From Microvirga terrae (GTDB taxonomy: Bacteria; Pseudomonadota; Alphaproteobacteria; Rhizobiales; Beijerinckiaceae), in NCBI RefSeq assembly GCF_013307435.2, contig NZ_CP102845.1:4884001-4948000 (forward strand): a DNA stretch of 64,000 nucleotides, in the 5' to 3' direction. The position numbers and the translations under genes are program-made. Each line of letters starts with the position of its first letter. The first letter of the stretch is position 1. A model generated the notes under the pieces. The model was not told the DNA's origin. It saw only the letters and a program-made list of their open reading frames with translations, and did no database searches. Positions 18,035-28,539 of this stretch are shown one piece after another.

Positions 18035-20233
18035 ATGAACCAAATGATGCGCCCCTCACAAACCGATCAGAGGCCTGCCCTCGAGACACTCGCGGGTTCG
18101 GTGGAGCGCATCACCTTCCACAATGCCGAGAACGGCTTCGCTGTCCTGAAAGTTTATACGCGTGGCAAGCGTGACCTTGTGACAGTTGTGGGCCACACCC
18201 CGGCGGCGTCGGCCGGGGAGTGGGTCACAGCCAGTGGGCTCTGGATCAGCGACCGCACGCACGGGCTCCAGTTCAGGGCCGAGGTTCTGAAGACCACCCC
18301 GCCCACCGGGGCAGAGGGCATCGAGAAGTATCTGGCCTCGGGTCAGATGCGCGGCATCGGACCCGCCATGGCCAAGCGGATCGTGGCAGCCTTTGGCGTG
18401 GACACCTTCGAGATCATTGAAGCCGCCCCCGAGCGCCTGACCGAGGTGCCCGGCATCGGCCCGATGCGGGCCTCCCGCATCGTGGCGGGCTGGGCCGAAC
18501 AGAAGGCCGTGCGGGAGATCATGATCTTCCTTCATGCGCACGGGGTCGGTACCGCCCGGGCGGTCCGCATCTTCAAGACCTACGGCTATGAGGCCATTCA
18601 GGTCATGACCGAGGACCCGTACCGGTTGGCGAAGGATGTGCGCGGCATCGGCTTCCGGACAGCGGATGCCATCGCAGCCAAGCTCGGAATGGAGAAGACA
18701 GCCCCTCAGCGCATCCGGGCTGGTATCTCGTTCGCGCTCCAGACGGCGACGGATGAGGGGCACTGCGCATTGCCGGTCGAGGCTCTCACCCGGCTGGCCG
18801 AGCGACTCCTTGAAGTGGATGAGGCCCTGATTCGTACCGCCATCGTCGAGGAACTGTCCAAGGGCGAGATCGTCTCGGACACCATTGGTGAGGAGACCTG
18901 CCTCTTCCTGAAAGGGCTGTACTTGGCCGAGCAGGCGATTGCCTCTCGTTTGATCGAGCGAGCGTCTGGTCCAACACCTTGGCCCGAGATTGACCTCGAC
19001 AAAGCCATTCCCTGGGTCGAGGGCCGCACGGGCAAAACCCTGGCCGCCTCGCAGCGTGAGGCACTGAAGCTGGTGCTCGGCGCCAAGGTCGCGGTGGTGA
19101 CCGGCGGTCCCGGTGTCGGCAAGACGACCTTGCTCGACACCATCCTGCGCTTGCTGGTCGCCAAGCGTGTTAGGGTGGCGCTGGCGGCGCCGACAGGACG
19201 GGCGGCCAAGCGTATGACCGAGCAGACCGGGCTGGAAGCCAAGACCATCCACCGGCTCCTGGAGATCGATCCTAAGCACGGGGGCTTCTCGCGCAATGAG
19301 GAGAACCCGCTCGACTGCGATCTGCTGGTTGTGGACGAGACCTCCATGGTGGATGTGCCGCTGATGAACGCCCTCACCAAGGCCATTCCAGCTCAGACGG
19401 GTCTGCTGCTGGTGGGCGATGTTGATCAGTTGCCGTCGGTCGGCTCGGGACAGGTACTGGCCGATATCATCGCCTCAGAGCGCATTCCAGTGGCGCGTCT
19501 GACCGAGGTGTTCCGGCAGGCGGCAGAAAGCCGGATCGTGGTGAACGCCCATCGCATTAACAGGGGCCAGATGCTCGAGCCTCTCAGGGCGGGCGAAGAG
19601 AGCGACTTCTACTTCGTGGAAATCAACGATCCCGAGGAAGGGGTGCCGAAGATCATCCAGATGATCAAGGACCGCATGCCACATCGCTTCGGGCTCGATC
19701 CCATGAAGGACATCCAGGTGCTCTGCCCCATGAATCGGGGGGTGCTGGGTGCCCGCAACCTCAACATCCAGCTCCAGGAGGTGCTCAATCCCAATCCGTC
19801 TGCGAAGGTGGAGCGGTTTGGCTGGCGCTTCTCACCCGGTGACCGGGTGATGGAAACCCAGAACGACTACGACCGGGAGGTGTTCAATGGCGATCTCGGT
19901 ACGGTAGTCAGGATCGACGATGAGGAAGGGGCGCTGATTGCTTCCTTTGATGGCTGGGAGGTGTCATACCCATTTGGCGAGCTCGACACCCTCGTCCCCG
20001 CTTATGCGACCACCATTCACAAATCGCAGGGGTCGGAATATCCCGCCGTCATCATCCCGGTCGTAACACAGCACTTCGCGATGCTGGCTCGCAACCTGCT
20101 TTACACCGGCGTCACCCGCGGCAAGCGGTTGGTCGTTCTAGTGGGCCAGAAGAAAGCAGTTGGGATTGCAGTTAGAGGCGGGCAGATGAAGAGGCGCTGG
20201 ACGAAACTGCGGGAATGGTTAGCTGCTCACTGA
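18035..20233 (+). CDS. recD2: RecD2-type SF1B DNA helicase
   Basis: The 732-residue protein has the RecD2 layout: an N-terminal OB-like part (about 15-90), tandem helix-hairpin-helix motifs (RGIGPAMAKRIV near 106, VPGIGPMRASRIV near 138, GVGTARAVRIF), then helicase motifs. Walker A is GGPGVGKTT (357-365) and Walker B is LLVVDETSMVD (434-437 DETS). The C-terminal ATTIHKSQGSEYPAVIIP is motif VI-like and the GVTRGKRLVVLVG end is typical. It unwinds DNA 5' to 3' outside the RecBCD complex. No recB or recC is nearby, consistent with RecD2. It is the only gene on its transcript. Confidence 0.88.
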   Translation: MNQMMRPSQTDQRPALETLAGSVERITFHNAENGFAVLKVYTRGKRDLVTVVGHTPAASAGEWVTASGLWISDRTHGLQFRAEVLKTTPPTGAEGIEKYLASGQMRGIGPAMAKRIVAAFGVDTFEIIEAAPERLTEVPGIGPMRASRIVAGWAEQKAVREIMIFLHAHGVGTARAVRIFKTYGYEAIQVMTEDPYRLAKDVRGIGFRTADAIAAKLGMEKTAPQRIRAGISFALQTATDEGHCALPVEALTRLAERLLEVDEALIRTAIVEELSKGEIVSDTIGEETCLFLKGLYLAEQAIASRLIERASGPTPWPEIDLDKAIPWVEGRTGKTLAASQREALKLVLGAKVAVVTGGPGVGKTTLLDTILRLLVAKRVRVALAAPTGRAAKRMTEQTGLEAKTIHRLLEIDPKHGGFSRNEENPLDCDLLVVDETSMVDVPLMNALTKAIPAQTGLLLVGDVDQLPSVGSGQVLADIIASERIPVARLTEVFRQAAESRIVVNAHRINRGQMLEPLRAGEESDFYFVEINDPEEGVPKIIQMIKDRMPHRFGLDPMKDIQVLCPMNRGVLGARNLNIQLQEVLNPNPSAKVERFGWRFSPGDRVMETQNDYDREVFNGDLGTVVRIDDEEGALIASFDGWEVSYPFGELDTLVPAYATTIHKSQGSEYPAVIIPVVTQHFAMLARNLLYTGVTRGKRLVVLVGQKKAVGIAVRGGQMKRRWTKLREWLAAH

Positions 20234-20271
20234 TCGACAGATCAAATTTCCTTTGTCACGACGCGTTCGAG

Positions 20272-20293
20272 GTATGGTGTTCCAACACCATAC
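20272..20293. terminator. 22-base near-perfect palindrome downstream of recD2
   Basis: GTATGGTGTT (20272-20281) and AACACCATAC (20284-20293) are perfect 10-bp arms around CC. The 2-base gap is too tight for a normal hairpin loop, so it suits a dimeric protein site at least as well as a terminator stem. Confidence 0.4.
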
Positions 20294-20502
20294 GCAAATC
20301 TCCAGATAAAATAAGCTAGACCGTTCCGCTGCACGCATACACCCACTCAGGAGAGCCGCATATTGCGCCACCGATGACTGATGAATGGGAGCAACTGCGA
20401 TCAGCGCGAAATCCAGATGCGCGGATGCCATATGGGAAAGGGCGGGCCGATGTCCTGTTCCTCCGGCCTGGGAAACCCTGGACCGTCGCCATTGAAGCCT
20501 AG

Positions 20503-20551
20503 AGCCTCGGACGTGAGAAGTGGACACCACTTTTGGGATTCATCCGAGGCT
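20503..20551. repeat. nested inverted repeat, REP-like
   Basis: Outer arms AGCCTCGGA (20503-20511) and TCCGAGGCT (20543-20551) enclose inner arms AAGTGG (20518-20523) and CCACTT (20527-20532). The AAGTGGACACCACTT core resembles interspersed palindromes I associate with Hyphomicrobiales genomes. No second copy is in the window. Confidence 0.45.
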
Positions 20552-20976
20552 CCCTCTCTTGACCGGCGCATCGGTTGACGCGGCCTTATGGATCCGTCCG
20601 ATGCGCTAGGTTCAGCTCCAGGGGGAGGAAGCTTACCACCAACGGGGGCTTCCCGAACCTCAAACCTCTCTTTGACGAGATCCGCGCTCGCCCGGCCGCT
20701 CAGGCCGCTTCCGCGCTGAAGGAGAAGCACAGCTTCAAATCTGAGGTGGAGGACGAAGCACGCCAACATATGTTCCGGCATTTGGCTGCCCCGGTCAGCT
20801 GAATTCTCACGCATCCCGCCGTTCCTCCGTCCAGTATGCAGGATGGTCACTGGGCGGAGGCAAAAAGCCGCGGAGAGATTTCGATGTCCAGGGGAGTTCC
20901 ACGTCTGACGCTGGAGGTGCGGCACCAGATGTGGTGAACAACCCAGGTGCGAAGCGACTGAGGCGGCCGTCTGGCG

Positions 20977-22455
20977 TTACGTCCCGCAGAATGTCCGATA
21001 GACGCGCTGGTGTGGTTCCGGTGGTTCGGAATAGTGGGCGAAAGCTGGTTGGTCCTCATAGGGACGCGAGAGGACCATCAGAAGCTCCTCGAACGGAGCA
21101 AAGTCGCCCTGCTCCACTGCAGCTTGTATCATCGCCTCCACGCGATGATTGCGCGGGATAAAGGCTGGATTCGCCGCGCGCATGGCCGCTTGGCGGGTTG
21201 CAGCGTCTTGCGGCTCCTGGCTCAACCGCTCGCGCCAGCGGGTGGCCCAAGCATCATAAGCAAGCGGATTGATGAAGAGGTTTCGGGCGGCCTCGTCTCC
21301 CTCAGGACCAGCGGCAGCATCGCTCAGCCGCCGGAAGGTCAGGGTGAAGTCAGCCTGGTTCTCGGCCATGGCCTTCAGGAGATCACCGGCAAGCGTCGGG
21401 TCCTCCTCGCGCTCCGTCAGCAGCCCGAGCTTGCGCCTGAGCCCCGCGTGATAGGCCGCCTCGAACTTGCCCGCGAAAGCTTCGAGCGTCTCGCTCGCTT
21501 CAGCCACGGCCTTCTCCTCGTCCTCAGACAGGAGCGGCAGAAGCGTCTCGGCCAGCCGCGTCAAATTCCAGAGGCCGATGCGCGGCTGGTTGCCATAGGC
21601 GTAGCGGCCCTGCCGGTCGATGGAGCTGAAGACTGTCGCGGGATCGTAGGCATCCATGAAGGCGCATGGGCCATAGTCGATCGTCTCGCCGGCGATGGAC
21701 ATGTTGTCGGTGTTCATGACTCCATGGATGAAGCCGATGTGCAGCCAACGGGCAATAAGGTCTGCCTGGGCGGCGATCACCTGGTCGAGGAACGCGCGGT
21801 AGGGACGATCGCTTTCGGCAGCGTGCGGGTAGTGTCGGCCGATGACGTAGTCGGCGAGGAGTCGTAGCCCTTCCGTATCCTGCCGGGCTGCAAACAACTG
21901 GAACGTGCCGACCCGAATATGGCTCGATGCTACCCGGGTGAGAACCGCACCGGGAAGTGGCGTCTCCCGGACAACGGTCTCTCCGGTCAACACAGCGGCG
22001 AGCGCACGCGTTGTCGGCAGGCCGAGCGCCGCCATGGCCTCGCTGAGGAGATACTCACGCAGGACCGGTCCCAGTGCCGCCCGACCATCACCGCGGCGCG
22101 AGAAGGGTGTCGGACCTGAGCCTTTGAGCTGAATGTCCCGACGGATGCCATTTTGGTCGACCACTTCACCGAGGAGGATGGCACGGCCATCGCCGAGTTG
22201 CGGCACGAATTGCCCAAACTGGTGCCCGGCATAGGCCATGGCGATGGGCTCGGCCGCATCTGGAACGCGGTTGCCGGACAAAAGCTCGACTCCATCAGGG
22301 CTGGAGAGGTGATCAGGGTCGAGGCCGAGGTGTAACGCGAGATCCCGGTTCAGCCGGATGAGTCTCGGAGCTGTGACGGCTTCGGGTTCTATGCGCGCAT
22401 AGAACCGATCAGGCAGGCGCGCGTAGGTGTTGTCGAAGGGAAAATGAATTGTCAT
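20977..22455 (-). CDS. selO: SelO (YdiU) protein adenylyltransferase
   Basis: The 492-residue pseudokinase-fold protein transfers AMP to Ser, Thr or Tyr of target proteins, linked to redox stress. The family core is intact: [84 protein letters not shown] and the late [12 protein letters not shown]. It ends in TFCGT, so the C-terminal selenocysteine position of some eukaryotic SelO proteins is cysteine. The start [22 protein letters not shown] is the normal family N-terminus. It is a monocistronic cytoplasmic protein, divergent from the exonuclease gene. Confidence 0.92.
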   Translation of the reverse strand: MTIHFPFDNTYARLPDRFYARIEPEAVTAPRLIRLNRDLALHLGLDPDHLSSPDGVELLSGNRVPDAAEPIAMAYAGHQFGQFVPQLGDGRAILLGEVVDQNGIRRDIQLKGSGPTPFSRRGDGRAALGPVLREYLLSEAMAALGLPTTRALAAVLTGETVVRETPLPGAVLTRVASSHIRVGTFQLFAARQDTEGLRLLADYVIGRHYPHAAESDRPYRAFLDQVIAAQADLIARWLHIGFIHGVMNTDNMSIAGETIDYGPCAFMDAYDPATVFSSIDRQGRYAYGNQPRIGLWNLTRLAETLLPLLSEDEEKAVAEASETLEAFAGKFEAAYHAGLRRKLGLLTEREEDPTLAGDLLKAMAENQADFTLTFRRLSDAAAGPEGDEAARNLFINPLAYDAWATRWRERLSQEPQDAATRQAAMRAANPAFIPRNHRVEAMIQAAVEQGDFAPFEELLMVLSRPYEDQPAFAHYSEPPEPHQRVYRTFCGT

Positions 22456-22726
22456 GGTCCAGGCTCACCATTAGGACCACGTGAAATCGTATGAAGCGCT
22501 TCAGAAAACAAGGGTCGGACCATAAATCCGGACTGGGTTCAAAGCACTCCCGCTGTAACCTTGTATAACAGATCTGCCCCCACGATCGAGACAGACCAAC
22601 CACTCCACAGTTTGTACGCCCTCCCGCCTATCTTGTGCATTAACGATCTGGCGACCCGCACCCTCTAGTCTGCCCCGCCGGGCCCGACGCGGGGGCCTGT
22701 CCTGTTGGCGGGCAGAAGGTGCGGGA

Positions 22727-23728
22727 ATGCGAGGCCAGGCTGACCTTTTCTTGGACTACGATGCACCGCCGGGTCCGATCAAGACGAGTCCCGTCGATGA
22801 GATTGTCATCAAGGCCACGCAACGCAGCGAGTCCTTCAAGGCTCCTGACTATGAGACCGCCGCCCGGATGCTGGAGGCCACAGGCGACTACCGCGTTCTG
22901 CGCCGATTGACACCGCGCCCCATCGTCGTGTCCCGCACCTCTTTCCACGGCGAGAAGATCGCCGTCATCCTGGACACCGAAACCACAGGTCTGGATCACA
23001 CAAGAGACGAGGTCATTGAACTCGGCATGGTTGCCTTCACCTATGATGAGGAAGGCCGGATCGGTGATGTGATTGGGACGTTTAATGCCCTGCGTGGGCC
23101 GAGCGTACCGATCAGCCCTGAAATCACTCGCCTGACCGGGATCACGCCTGACATGGTCGCCGGCCAGGTGCTCGATCTCGAGGCAGTGGAGAGGTTCATC
23201 GCGCCGGCGGAGTTGGTCATCGCGCATAACGCTCGCTTTGATCGGCCCTTCTGTGAGCGCCTGTCCAAGGACTTCCAGCTCAAGGCGTGGGCCTGCTCCC
23301 ATTCCGAGATCGCCTGGAGCGGGTTCGGCTTTGAAGGATCGAAGCTCGGGTACCTCCTGACGCAATGCGGCTGGTTCCACCAGGGCCACCGGGCGGTCGA
23401 GGATTGCCATGCCCTGCTCGAGGTGCTGGCCTCCCCCCTCCCCTCCGGGGCCGGGTTCGCCTTCGAGCATCTGCTGAACTCGGCGCATAAAGCGCTCGTG
23501 CGCATCTGGGCCGAGGGCAGTCCGTTCGACATGAAGGATGTGCTGAAGGCGCGCAAGTACCGCTGGAACGATGGCACCGATGGCCGACCGAAGGCTTGGT
23601 GGGTGGAGGTCAGCGAGGAGGCCTTTGAGGCTGAACTCGCCTTTCTCCGGCGTGAGGTTTACCGGCGCGAGATCGAGCCCTTCAGCCAGAGGATCACCGC
23701 CTTCGAGCGGTTCCGGTCGGCACGCTAA
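22727..23728 (+). CDS. DnaQ-like 3'-5' exonuclease
   Basis: The 333-residue protein has a DEDDh exonuclease domain: Exo I VILDTETTGLD (D83, E85), Exo II HNARFDRPFC near residue 167, and Exo III HRAVEDC near 222. An N-terminal region of about 75 residues and a C-terminal region of about 90 residues, including KARKYRWNDGTDGRPKAWW, flank it; the latter is seen in stand-alone exonucleases rather than DNA polymerase III epsilon. It probably trims DNA in repair. The gene is divergent from selO and is followed 115 bases later by htpG. Confidence 0.82.
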   Translation: MRGQADLFLDYDAPPGPIKTSPVDEIVIKATQRSESFKAPDYETAARMLEATGDYRVLRRLTPRPIVVSRTSFHGEKIAVILDTETTGLDHTRDEVIELGMVAFTYDEEGRIGDVIGTFNALRGPSVPISPEITRLTGITPDMVAGQVLDLEAVERFIAPAELVIAHNARFDRPFCERLSKDFQLKAWACSHSEIAWSGFGFEGSKLGYLLTQCGWFHQGHRAVEDCHALLEVLASPLPSGAGFAFEHLLNSAHKALVRIWAEGSPFDMKDVLKARKYRWNDGTDGRPKAWWVEVSEEAFEAELAFLRREVYRREIEPFSQRITAFERFRSAR

Positions 23729-23843
23729 GCGGCATCTGCTAGATTTCTGCGCAGCCGGACTCACCCAAGGCTTTCAGGCTTGAAATCTTGACCGTCCGCA
23801 GCCATCTCATCGCCCGCCGGAGCAACAAGGTTCATCTCACGCC

Positions 23844-25736
23844 ATGACGACTGCTGACACCACTCCCGCCCCTGAGAACCACACGTTCGAGGCCGATGTC
23901 GCCAAGCTGCTGCACCTGATGGTGCACTCGGTCTATTCCGACAAGGACGTCTTCCTGCGTGAACTGATCTCGAACGCCGCCGATGCCTGCGAGAAGCTGC
24001 GCTACGAGGCGATCTCCCACCCCGCCCTGCTCGGCGATGATCCCAAGGCCCGGATCACGCTCCTGATCGATGCCGACAGCCGCCGCCTGACGGTTGAGGA
24101 CAACGGCATCGGCATGAGCCGGGACGAGATGATCGAGGCGCTCGGCACGATTGCGCGCTCGGGCACCAAGGCGTTCATGGACCGGATCCAGGCGACCCAG
24201 GGCGGAGAAGGGGCTCAGCTCATCGGGCAGTTCGGCGTCGGGTTCTACTCGGCCTTCATGGTGGCCGACCGGGTCGATGTCGTCTCGCGCCGAGCCGGCA
24301 GTGAGGAGGCCACGACCTGGTCGTCCGACGGCAAGGGCTCCTACACGGTCGCGCCCGCATCCGCCGACGAGGCCCCAGCCCGCGGCACGCGGGTGATCCT
24401 CCACCTGATGGAGGACGCAACATCCTGCACGGAGCGCTACCGGCTCGAGCGCATCGTCAAGGAGCAATCCGGCCATGTTCCGGTTCCGATCGCCCTTGTC
24501 GAGAAGCCCGGAGCGGAGCCGCAGGAGCTCGCCGACGGCGCCGCACTGTGGGTGAAGCCGCGCTCCGAGATCACACCTGAGGATTACACCGACTTCTACC
24601 GCAGCGTGGCCGGCCAGTTCGATGAGCCGGCGCTGACGGTGCATTTCCGGGCCGAGGGCCGCCACGAGTATACGGCGCTTGCCTTCGTGCCGGGCTCCAC
24701 GCCGTTCGACCTGTTCGATCCCGACCGCCACGGACGGATGAAGCTCTATGTGAAGCGGGTTTTCATCACCGACGAGGCCGAGCTCCTGCCGCGATACCTG
24801 CGCTTCGTGCGCGGACTGGTCGACTCGGCCGACCTGCCGCTCAACGTCTCGCGCGAGATGATCCAGGAGAGCCCGCTTCTCGCTGCCATCAAGAAGGGCG
24901 TGACCAGCCGGATCTTGAGCGAGCTTGAGAAGCTCGCGCAGAACGATCCGCAGGCGTACACCAAGGTGTGGGAGACCTTCGGCCCGGTGCTGAAGGAAGG
25001 GCTCTACGAGGATTTCGAGCGGCGGCAGACTTTGCTCGGACTGGTCCGGTTCAAGACCACTGCGTCCGGTGGCGGCTGGCGCTCGCTCAAGGATTATGTC
25101 GGCACCCTCAGGGAGAACCAGACCGCGATCTATTACGTCACCGGAACGGATCTCGGCCGGCTCGAGGCCTCGCCGCAGCTTGAGGGCTTCCAGGCGCGTG
25201 GCATCGAGGTGTTGCTGCTGCCCGATCCGGTCGACAGTTTCTGGGTCACGGCCGGCATCGATTTTGAGAACAAGCCGTTCAAGTCGGTCACCCAGGGCAC
25301 GGCCGACCTTGCGCAGATCCCGCTGACCGAGGCCCAGGAGAACGTGGGCGCGTCGGCGCCGGAAGCGGTGACGCGGTTCATCCAATCCGTGAAAGCGACC
25401 CTCGGGGAGGCCGTCGCCGATGTGCGCGCCTCCGAGCGGCTCACCGAAAGCGCCGTCTGTCTGGTGGCAGCAGAAACAGGCATGGATCGGCAACTGGAGC
25501 GGCTTCTCGCGCGAGCGGGTCAGCTGACGTCCGCGGCCAAGCCCATTCTGGAGATCAACCCGCGCCATGACCTCGTCGTGGCCCTGGCCAACCTGAGCGA
25601 GGATCAGCAGGTTCTGCGCGAAGACGCCGCTCACCTGCTGCTGGACGAGGCGCGGATCCTGGACGGTGAACTCCCGGCTGATGCAAAGGCATTCTCACAG
25701 CGGCTCGCTAGGGTAATGCGGCGGTGCGTGCCCTGA
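23844..25736 (+). CDS. htpG: HtpG, Hsp90-family chaperone
   Basis: At 630 residues this is the standard bacterial Hsp90 length. The GHKL ATPase domain has VYSDKDVFLRELISNAADACEKLR, DNGIGMSRDEMIE and GQFGVGFYSAFMVADRV. The middle domain carries LPRYLRFVRGLVDSADLPLNVSRE, with the catalytic-loop Arg. The C-terminal dimerisation domain is shorter and more variable and lacks the eukaryotic MEEVD tail. It remodels client proteins with DnaK in the cytosol. No CIRCE element is found in front of it. Confidence 0.95.
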   Translation: MTTADTTPAPENHTFEADVAKLLHLMVHSVYSDKDVFLRELISNAADACEKLRYEAISHPALLGDDPKARITLLIDADSRRLTVEDNGIGMSRDEMIEALGTIARSGTKAFMDRIQATQGGEGAQLIGQFGVGFYSAFMVADRVDVVSRRAGSEEATTWSSDGKGSYTVAPASADEAPARGTRVILHLMEDATSCTERYRLERIVKEQSGHVPVPIALVEKPGAEPQELADGAALWVKPRSEITPEDYTDFYRSVAGQFDEPALTVHFRAEGRHEYTALAFVPGSTPFDLFDPDRHGRMKLYVKRVFITDEAELLPRYLRFVRGLVDSADLPLNVSREMIQESPLLAAIKKGVTSRILSELEKLAQNDPQAYTKVWETFGPVLKEGLYEDFERRQTLLGLVRFKTTASGGGWRSLKDYVGTLRENQTAIYYVTGTDLGRLEASPQLEGFQARGIEVLLLPDPVDSFWVTAGIDFENKPFKSVTQGTADLAQIPLTEAQENVGASAPEAVTRFIQSVKATLGEAVADVRASERLTESAVCLVAAETGMDRQLERLLARAGQLTSAAKPILEINPRHDLVVALANLSEDQQVLREDAAHLLLDEARILDGELPADAKAFSQRLARVMRRCVP

Positions 25737-27119
25737 TGCTCGGCCAAAGCGACTATTAGGCAAGGACGCATGCAAAACCACTTCAAATGTGAGCAGCGCC
25801 CTGCTGGGCTCGACGAAGGTACAAAGGTCTGGTACAAAAGCCAGACGATACGGCAGCCGAAAACCCTTGCAAACTAGAGGTTTTCTTGATGTTGGCGGAG
25901 AATCTCCCGCTCTCCGCCATCATTTTCCTGAAAAGGTTTGTAAGGTTTAGAGAAAATGATGAGTGGACGAACCGTTCCCCACCTTTGATCCTGGCTTGGA
26001 TATTGAGCAACTGCGTCTCAGACGCACGGAGAGGTGGTGTGCGGCGGCAAATGCATCTGTCCTAGTGATAACTGGCTGTGAGAGATGCCTTTGCTGGACC
26101 GAGGGTCACCCTTCTAACTGAGTTCTCATGTAGCTGTCCTAACCTCAGTCGGCGTCTCCCGCTCCGATGACATGCCTCGGAGGCAGCACCGTTTCCTTCT
26201 AGAGTTATCTGCCTCAAAAGCTCCGCGGTGGGTACCTCATCTACCTTAGCGGTTCCTTCAAAGTCGGCACTGGCTTAAAATCCTATCGTCGACTAGGAAT
26301 CTCAGCGGGGAGGTCCGTGCAGTGCGCATTGAGGCAATGAGTGCTATCGTTCTGGCACTCCGCTGACAATTTCCCACGTGCAAGGCTTAACCGAATTGGA
26401 GAAGCGGCGAGCCAATCTTCCATTTGTCCGAGAGGCAACGAAATGAATTGCCGAGCATGTCCGAGCAAATTTGCCTCAGAGGCATGCGCCTAAGGACATC
26501 CTCAAAGCCGTCGGCGGAGCCGCCCCCGGTTGCCAGCAGACTGTCAAATGGATGGTTGATGAACACGACAAGATCTACGGCTTGGAACAGGCCAGAAGTT
26601 CTTGGCAGGTCCGTACATACAGGATTTGCCTTGCGCCGTGATGGCCCAGAACACGTCGCTAGATGACGTGAATACGGCAGGGGTAGCGTGTGATGCTGGT
26701 GAAATCGTCTTCGCTCCCATCAAAGACCCCAAGGCTCCACACTTGTCCATGACCTGAGGAACAAGGAAACGGGGTGGACACTTCGAATTGTGGAAACAAG
26801 CGAGACTTTTCAGTTCAGACAATAGCGCAAAAAGAACACTGAACGCGACTTCCTCATCTCCGCTGCGTCATCTGAGCCGCAGAAAGCGTTAGCTGCAGAG
26901 GTTCAGCTTTATAGGGACCATAGCGGCAACATCGGCTCCATTAATATTGAGAAGATATGGGAATCGTTTAACCACTACAGAATCGCATGAAGCCAGGAAC
27001 CGGAAGGATCGGATGTTCGTCAGGATGGGATTGTGAGCAAGCCGCTCGGCGTTAATGAGCATTGTTGCGAGTACCCATAGTTCCCAAGGTTCCAGTCTGT
27101 GTTCCATCTCCGACCGAAC
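25737..27119. other. coding-poor region after htpG
   Basis: About 1.4 kb has no frame that I can support. It has more A+T than its neighbours. Near 25859-25887 there is an imperfect GAAAACC/GGTTTTC pair, and next to it the stem listed separately. No tRNA, integrase or transposase was seen. Confidence 0.5.
25894..25921. terminator. hairpin TGGCGGAGA/TCTCCGCCA
   Basis: Nine-base perfect arms surround an 8-9 base loop and are followed by CATTTTCC. It lies about 160 bases after htpG. Terminator function is uncertain because the T-run is interrupted. Ends are accurate to about 1 base. Confidence 0.35.
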
Positions 27120-27302
27120 ATGGCAGCTGAGTATCGTCAGCAGGCCGAGAGCATCCGGACCATGGCTCGGCAAATCTCGTTAAGCGACATGAAAAGGCAG
27201 CTTCTCGACGCTGCCGTGCATCTCGACGTGTTGGCCGAGCAAGAGGAGCGCAGGGCTCGGCAAGCCGCCTCCCAGGAGCAGCCCAAGACGCTGGACGATT
27301 GA
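27120..27302 (+). CDS. small conserved-looking hypothetical protein
   Basis: The 60-residue protein begins MAAEYRQQAESIRTMARQISLSDMK and continues with charged, amphipathic helix LLDAAVHLDVLAEQEERRARQA. I recall similar short proteins of the form AxxYRxxAxxxRxLA in Hyphomicrobiales, none with a known function. The ATG at 27120 is preferred over an upstream in-frame alternative start because the conserved part begins there. It is cytoplasmic, with no signal or membrane segment. It stands alone in a coding-poor region. Confidence 0.6.
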   Translation: MAAEYRQQAESIRTMARQISLSDMKRQLLDAAVHLDVLAEQEERRARQAASQEQPKTLDD

Positions 27303-27561
27303 CTTCGGCCGTAGACCCGACTGGCCTTTTGCAGGATTGCGCCTGGGTCTGACGCGTGTGCGAGCAAAGGCACCAAACAAACAAGGAAGGCTACAGTTCT
27401 CTGCATTTTGCGCATTCGCGAGCTTCCGAGTGCGTGCCAGCAGCCGATGCTGCCTAGACTCGGAGTGTCCTGAAACATTCTTATAGCCTCCGTGATGGAA
27501 TAGATCAGCGTGACCACCGTTTACTGGCCATCTGACGTTATTGAAAAGGCTGGGTCGGCTC

Positions 27562-27726
27562 ATGAACTCCGTACAATCTTCCAAAATTCATCCTGATGAT
27601 ACGGTGGATCCGAAGAGCGTTGCCAACACAGGCCCATCATTTCGGCGGGCATCGATCCTCTTTGTGACTTCTTTCGGCTCTCTCATTGGAGCCAGCCTGT
27701 TGATCGCTAGTCTCGCCCAGTACTAG
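27562..27726 (+). CDS. possible small single-pass membrane peptide
   Basis: 54 codons from MNSVQSSKIHPDD. The last 27 residues (RRASILFVTSFGSLIGASLLIASLAQY) make one convincing hydrophobic helix after an Arg pair. No family is recognised and the ribosome site is weak. Confidence 0.3.
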   Translation: MNSVQSSKIHPDDTVDPKSVANTGPSFRRASILFVTSFGSLIGASLLIASLAQY

Positions 27727-27772
27727 ATCCTTACGACCTATCGCATGTGGAGCCGAACAGCGCTCAACGGAG

Positions 27773-27955
27773 ATGCTGGCGATGGATTACAAAATCGAAC
27801 TCGGGGGCCAAGCACTCCATCGAGCGGAACACAAGGACCATTAGGACAACGGGCCTGCTATCTGTCAGGAGCGCTTCCGTGAGTACGCCCGCAACGCAAT
27901 GAGGCGACTCGACGACGAAATTGGTGTCCTACGGCTGAACCCTAGAACAGTGTAG
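27773..27955 (+). pseudogene. possible small gene interrupted by an amber codon
   Basis: From ATG 27773 (preceded by AACGGAG) the frame reads MLAMDYKIELGGQALHRAEH, then stops at TAG 27842-27844 and continues in the same frame as DNGPAICQERFREYARNAMRR and further, to TAG 27953-27955. The second half reads like a charged alpha-helical protein. It may be a decayed small gene or chance. Confidence 0.3.
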
Positions 27956-28539
27956 GAGCAGGCCCAAAACCGAGTTTTCCAGAGAAAACCCCGACGCCAA
28001 GGGGCAAGGAGACCCCGCTCAGCCTGAGCACCCGAGCCGGGCTCTGCGGGCGCAGATTGCCAAGTAGAGGGCGAGAGAGATTGGGGTGACTATCTCCATA
28101 TTCTTGATTTCTGAATCGAAATCTCCTGGCTAAAGCGGCTCTTTCATTTGCTCCCTTACTCTCATGCGTTTCGAGCATCGGCGCGAAGAGAGACAGAGAC
28201 GGGAGCTGTCCCAAATCCCAAGTGGAACACTTTCGCCGCCGAAGCGATTCACACTGCGACGGTGTTCACCCGTCAACTTAGCAACATCCATCGAACAAGC
28301 CCCGATGACTGGTTTACAGTCACCGGCTAAATTTTTCGCGCCATGATTAGCACAAGCATAAGTCTCTACTTGGTGTACAAGTACGCTCAATTATTTTTGC
28401 CTGCACAGTTTTGCATCCTACCTATAAAGGGTTACTCTCCTTTGGATTAGGGAACGGCATTCTACGTGTGAACGTATTTCTAACAACAACACTGCAATTC
28501 CGTAGTGCCATATTAAACGTAGATCAGTGTAGGTGAACT

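Larger units (their letters stand above)
20234..20976. other. intergenic region with two inverted repeats, no gene recognised
   Basis: About 740 bases separate recD2 from selO, which converge on it. Apart from the two inverted repeats listed separately, I see only short chance frames. Confidence 0.5.
27303..28539. other. coding-poor region with one weak and one broken small frame
   Basis: About 1.2 kb contains no well-supported gene. A possible 54-residue membrane peptide and an interrupted frame are listed separately; the rest shows only chance frames. Confidence 0.45.

Noticed and set aside
17632..18036. 134-codon minus-strand frame before recD2
   Set aside because: It overlaps the recD2 start and upstream promoter area and shows no domain or start signal.
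25829..25921. Structured segment after htpG as a possible tRNA or attachment site
   Set aside because: The stems do not fold into a cloverleaf and no integrase gene or direct repeat was found nearby.
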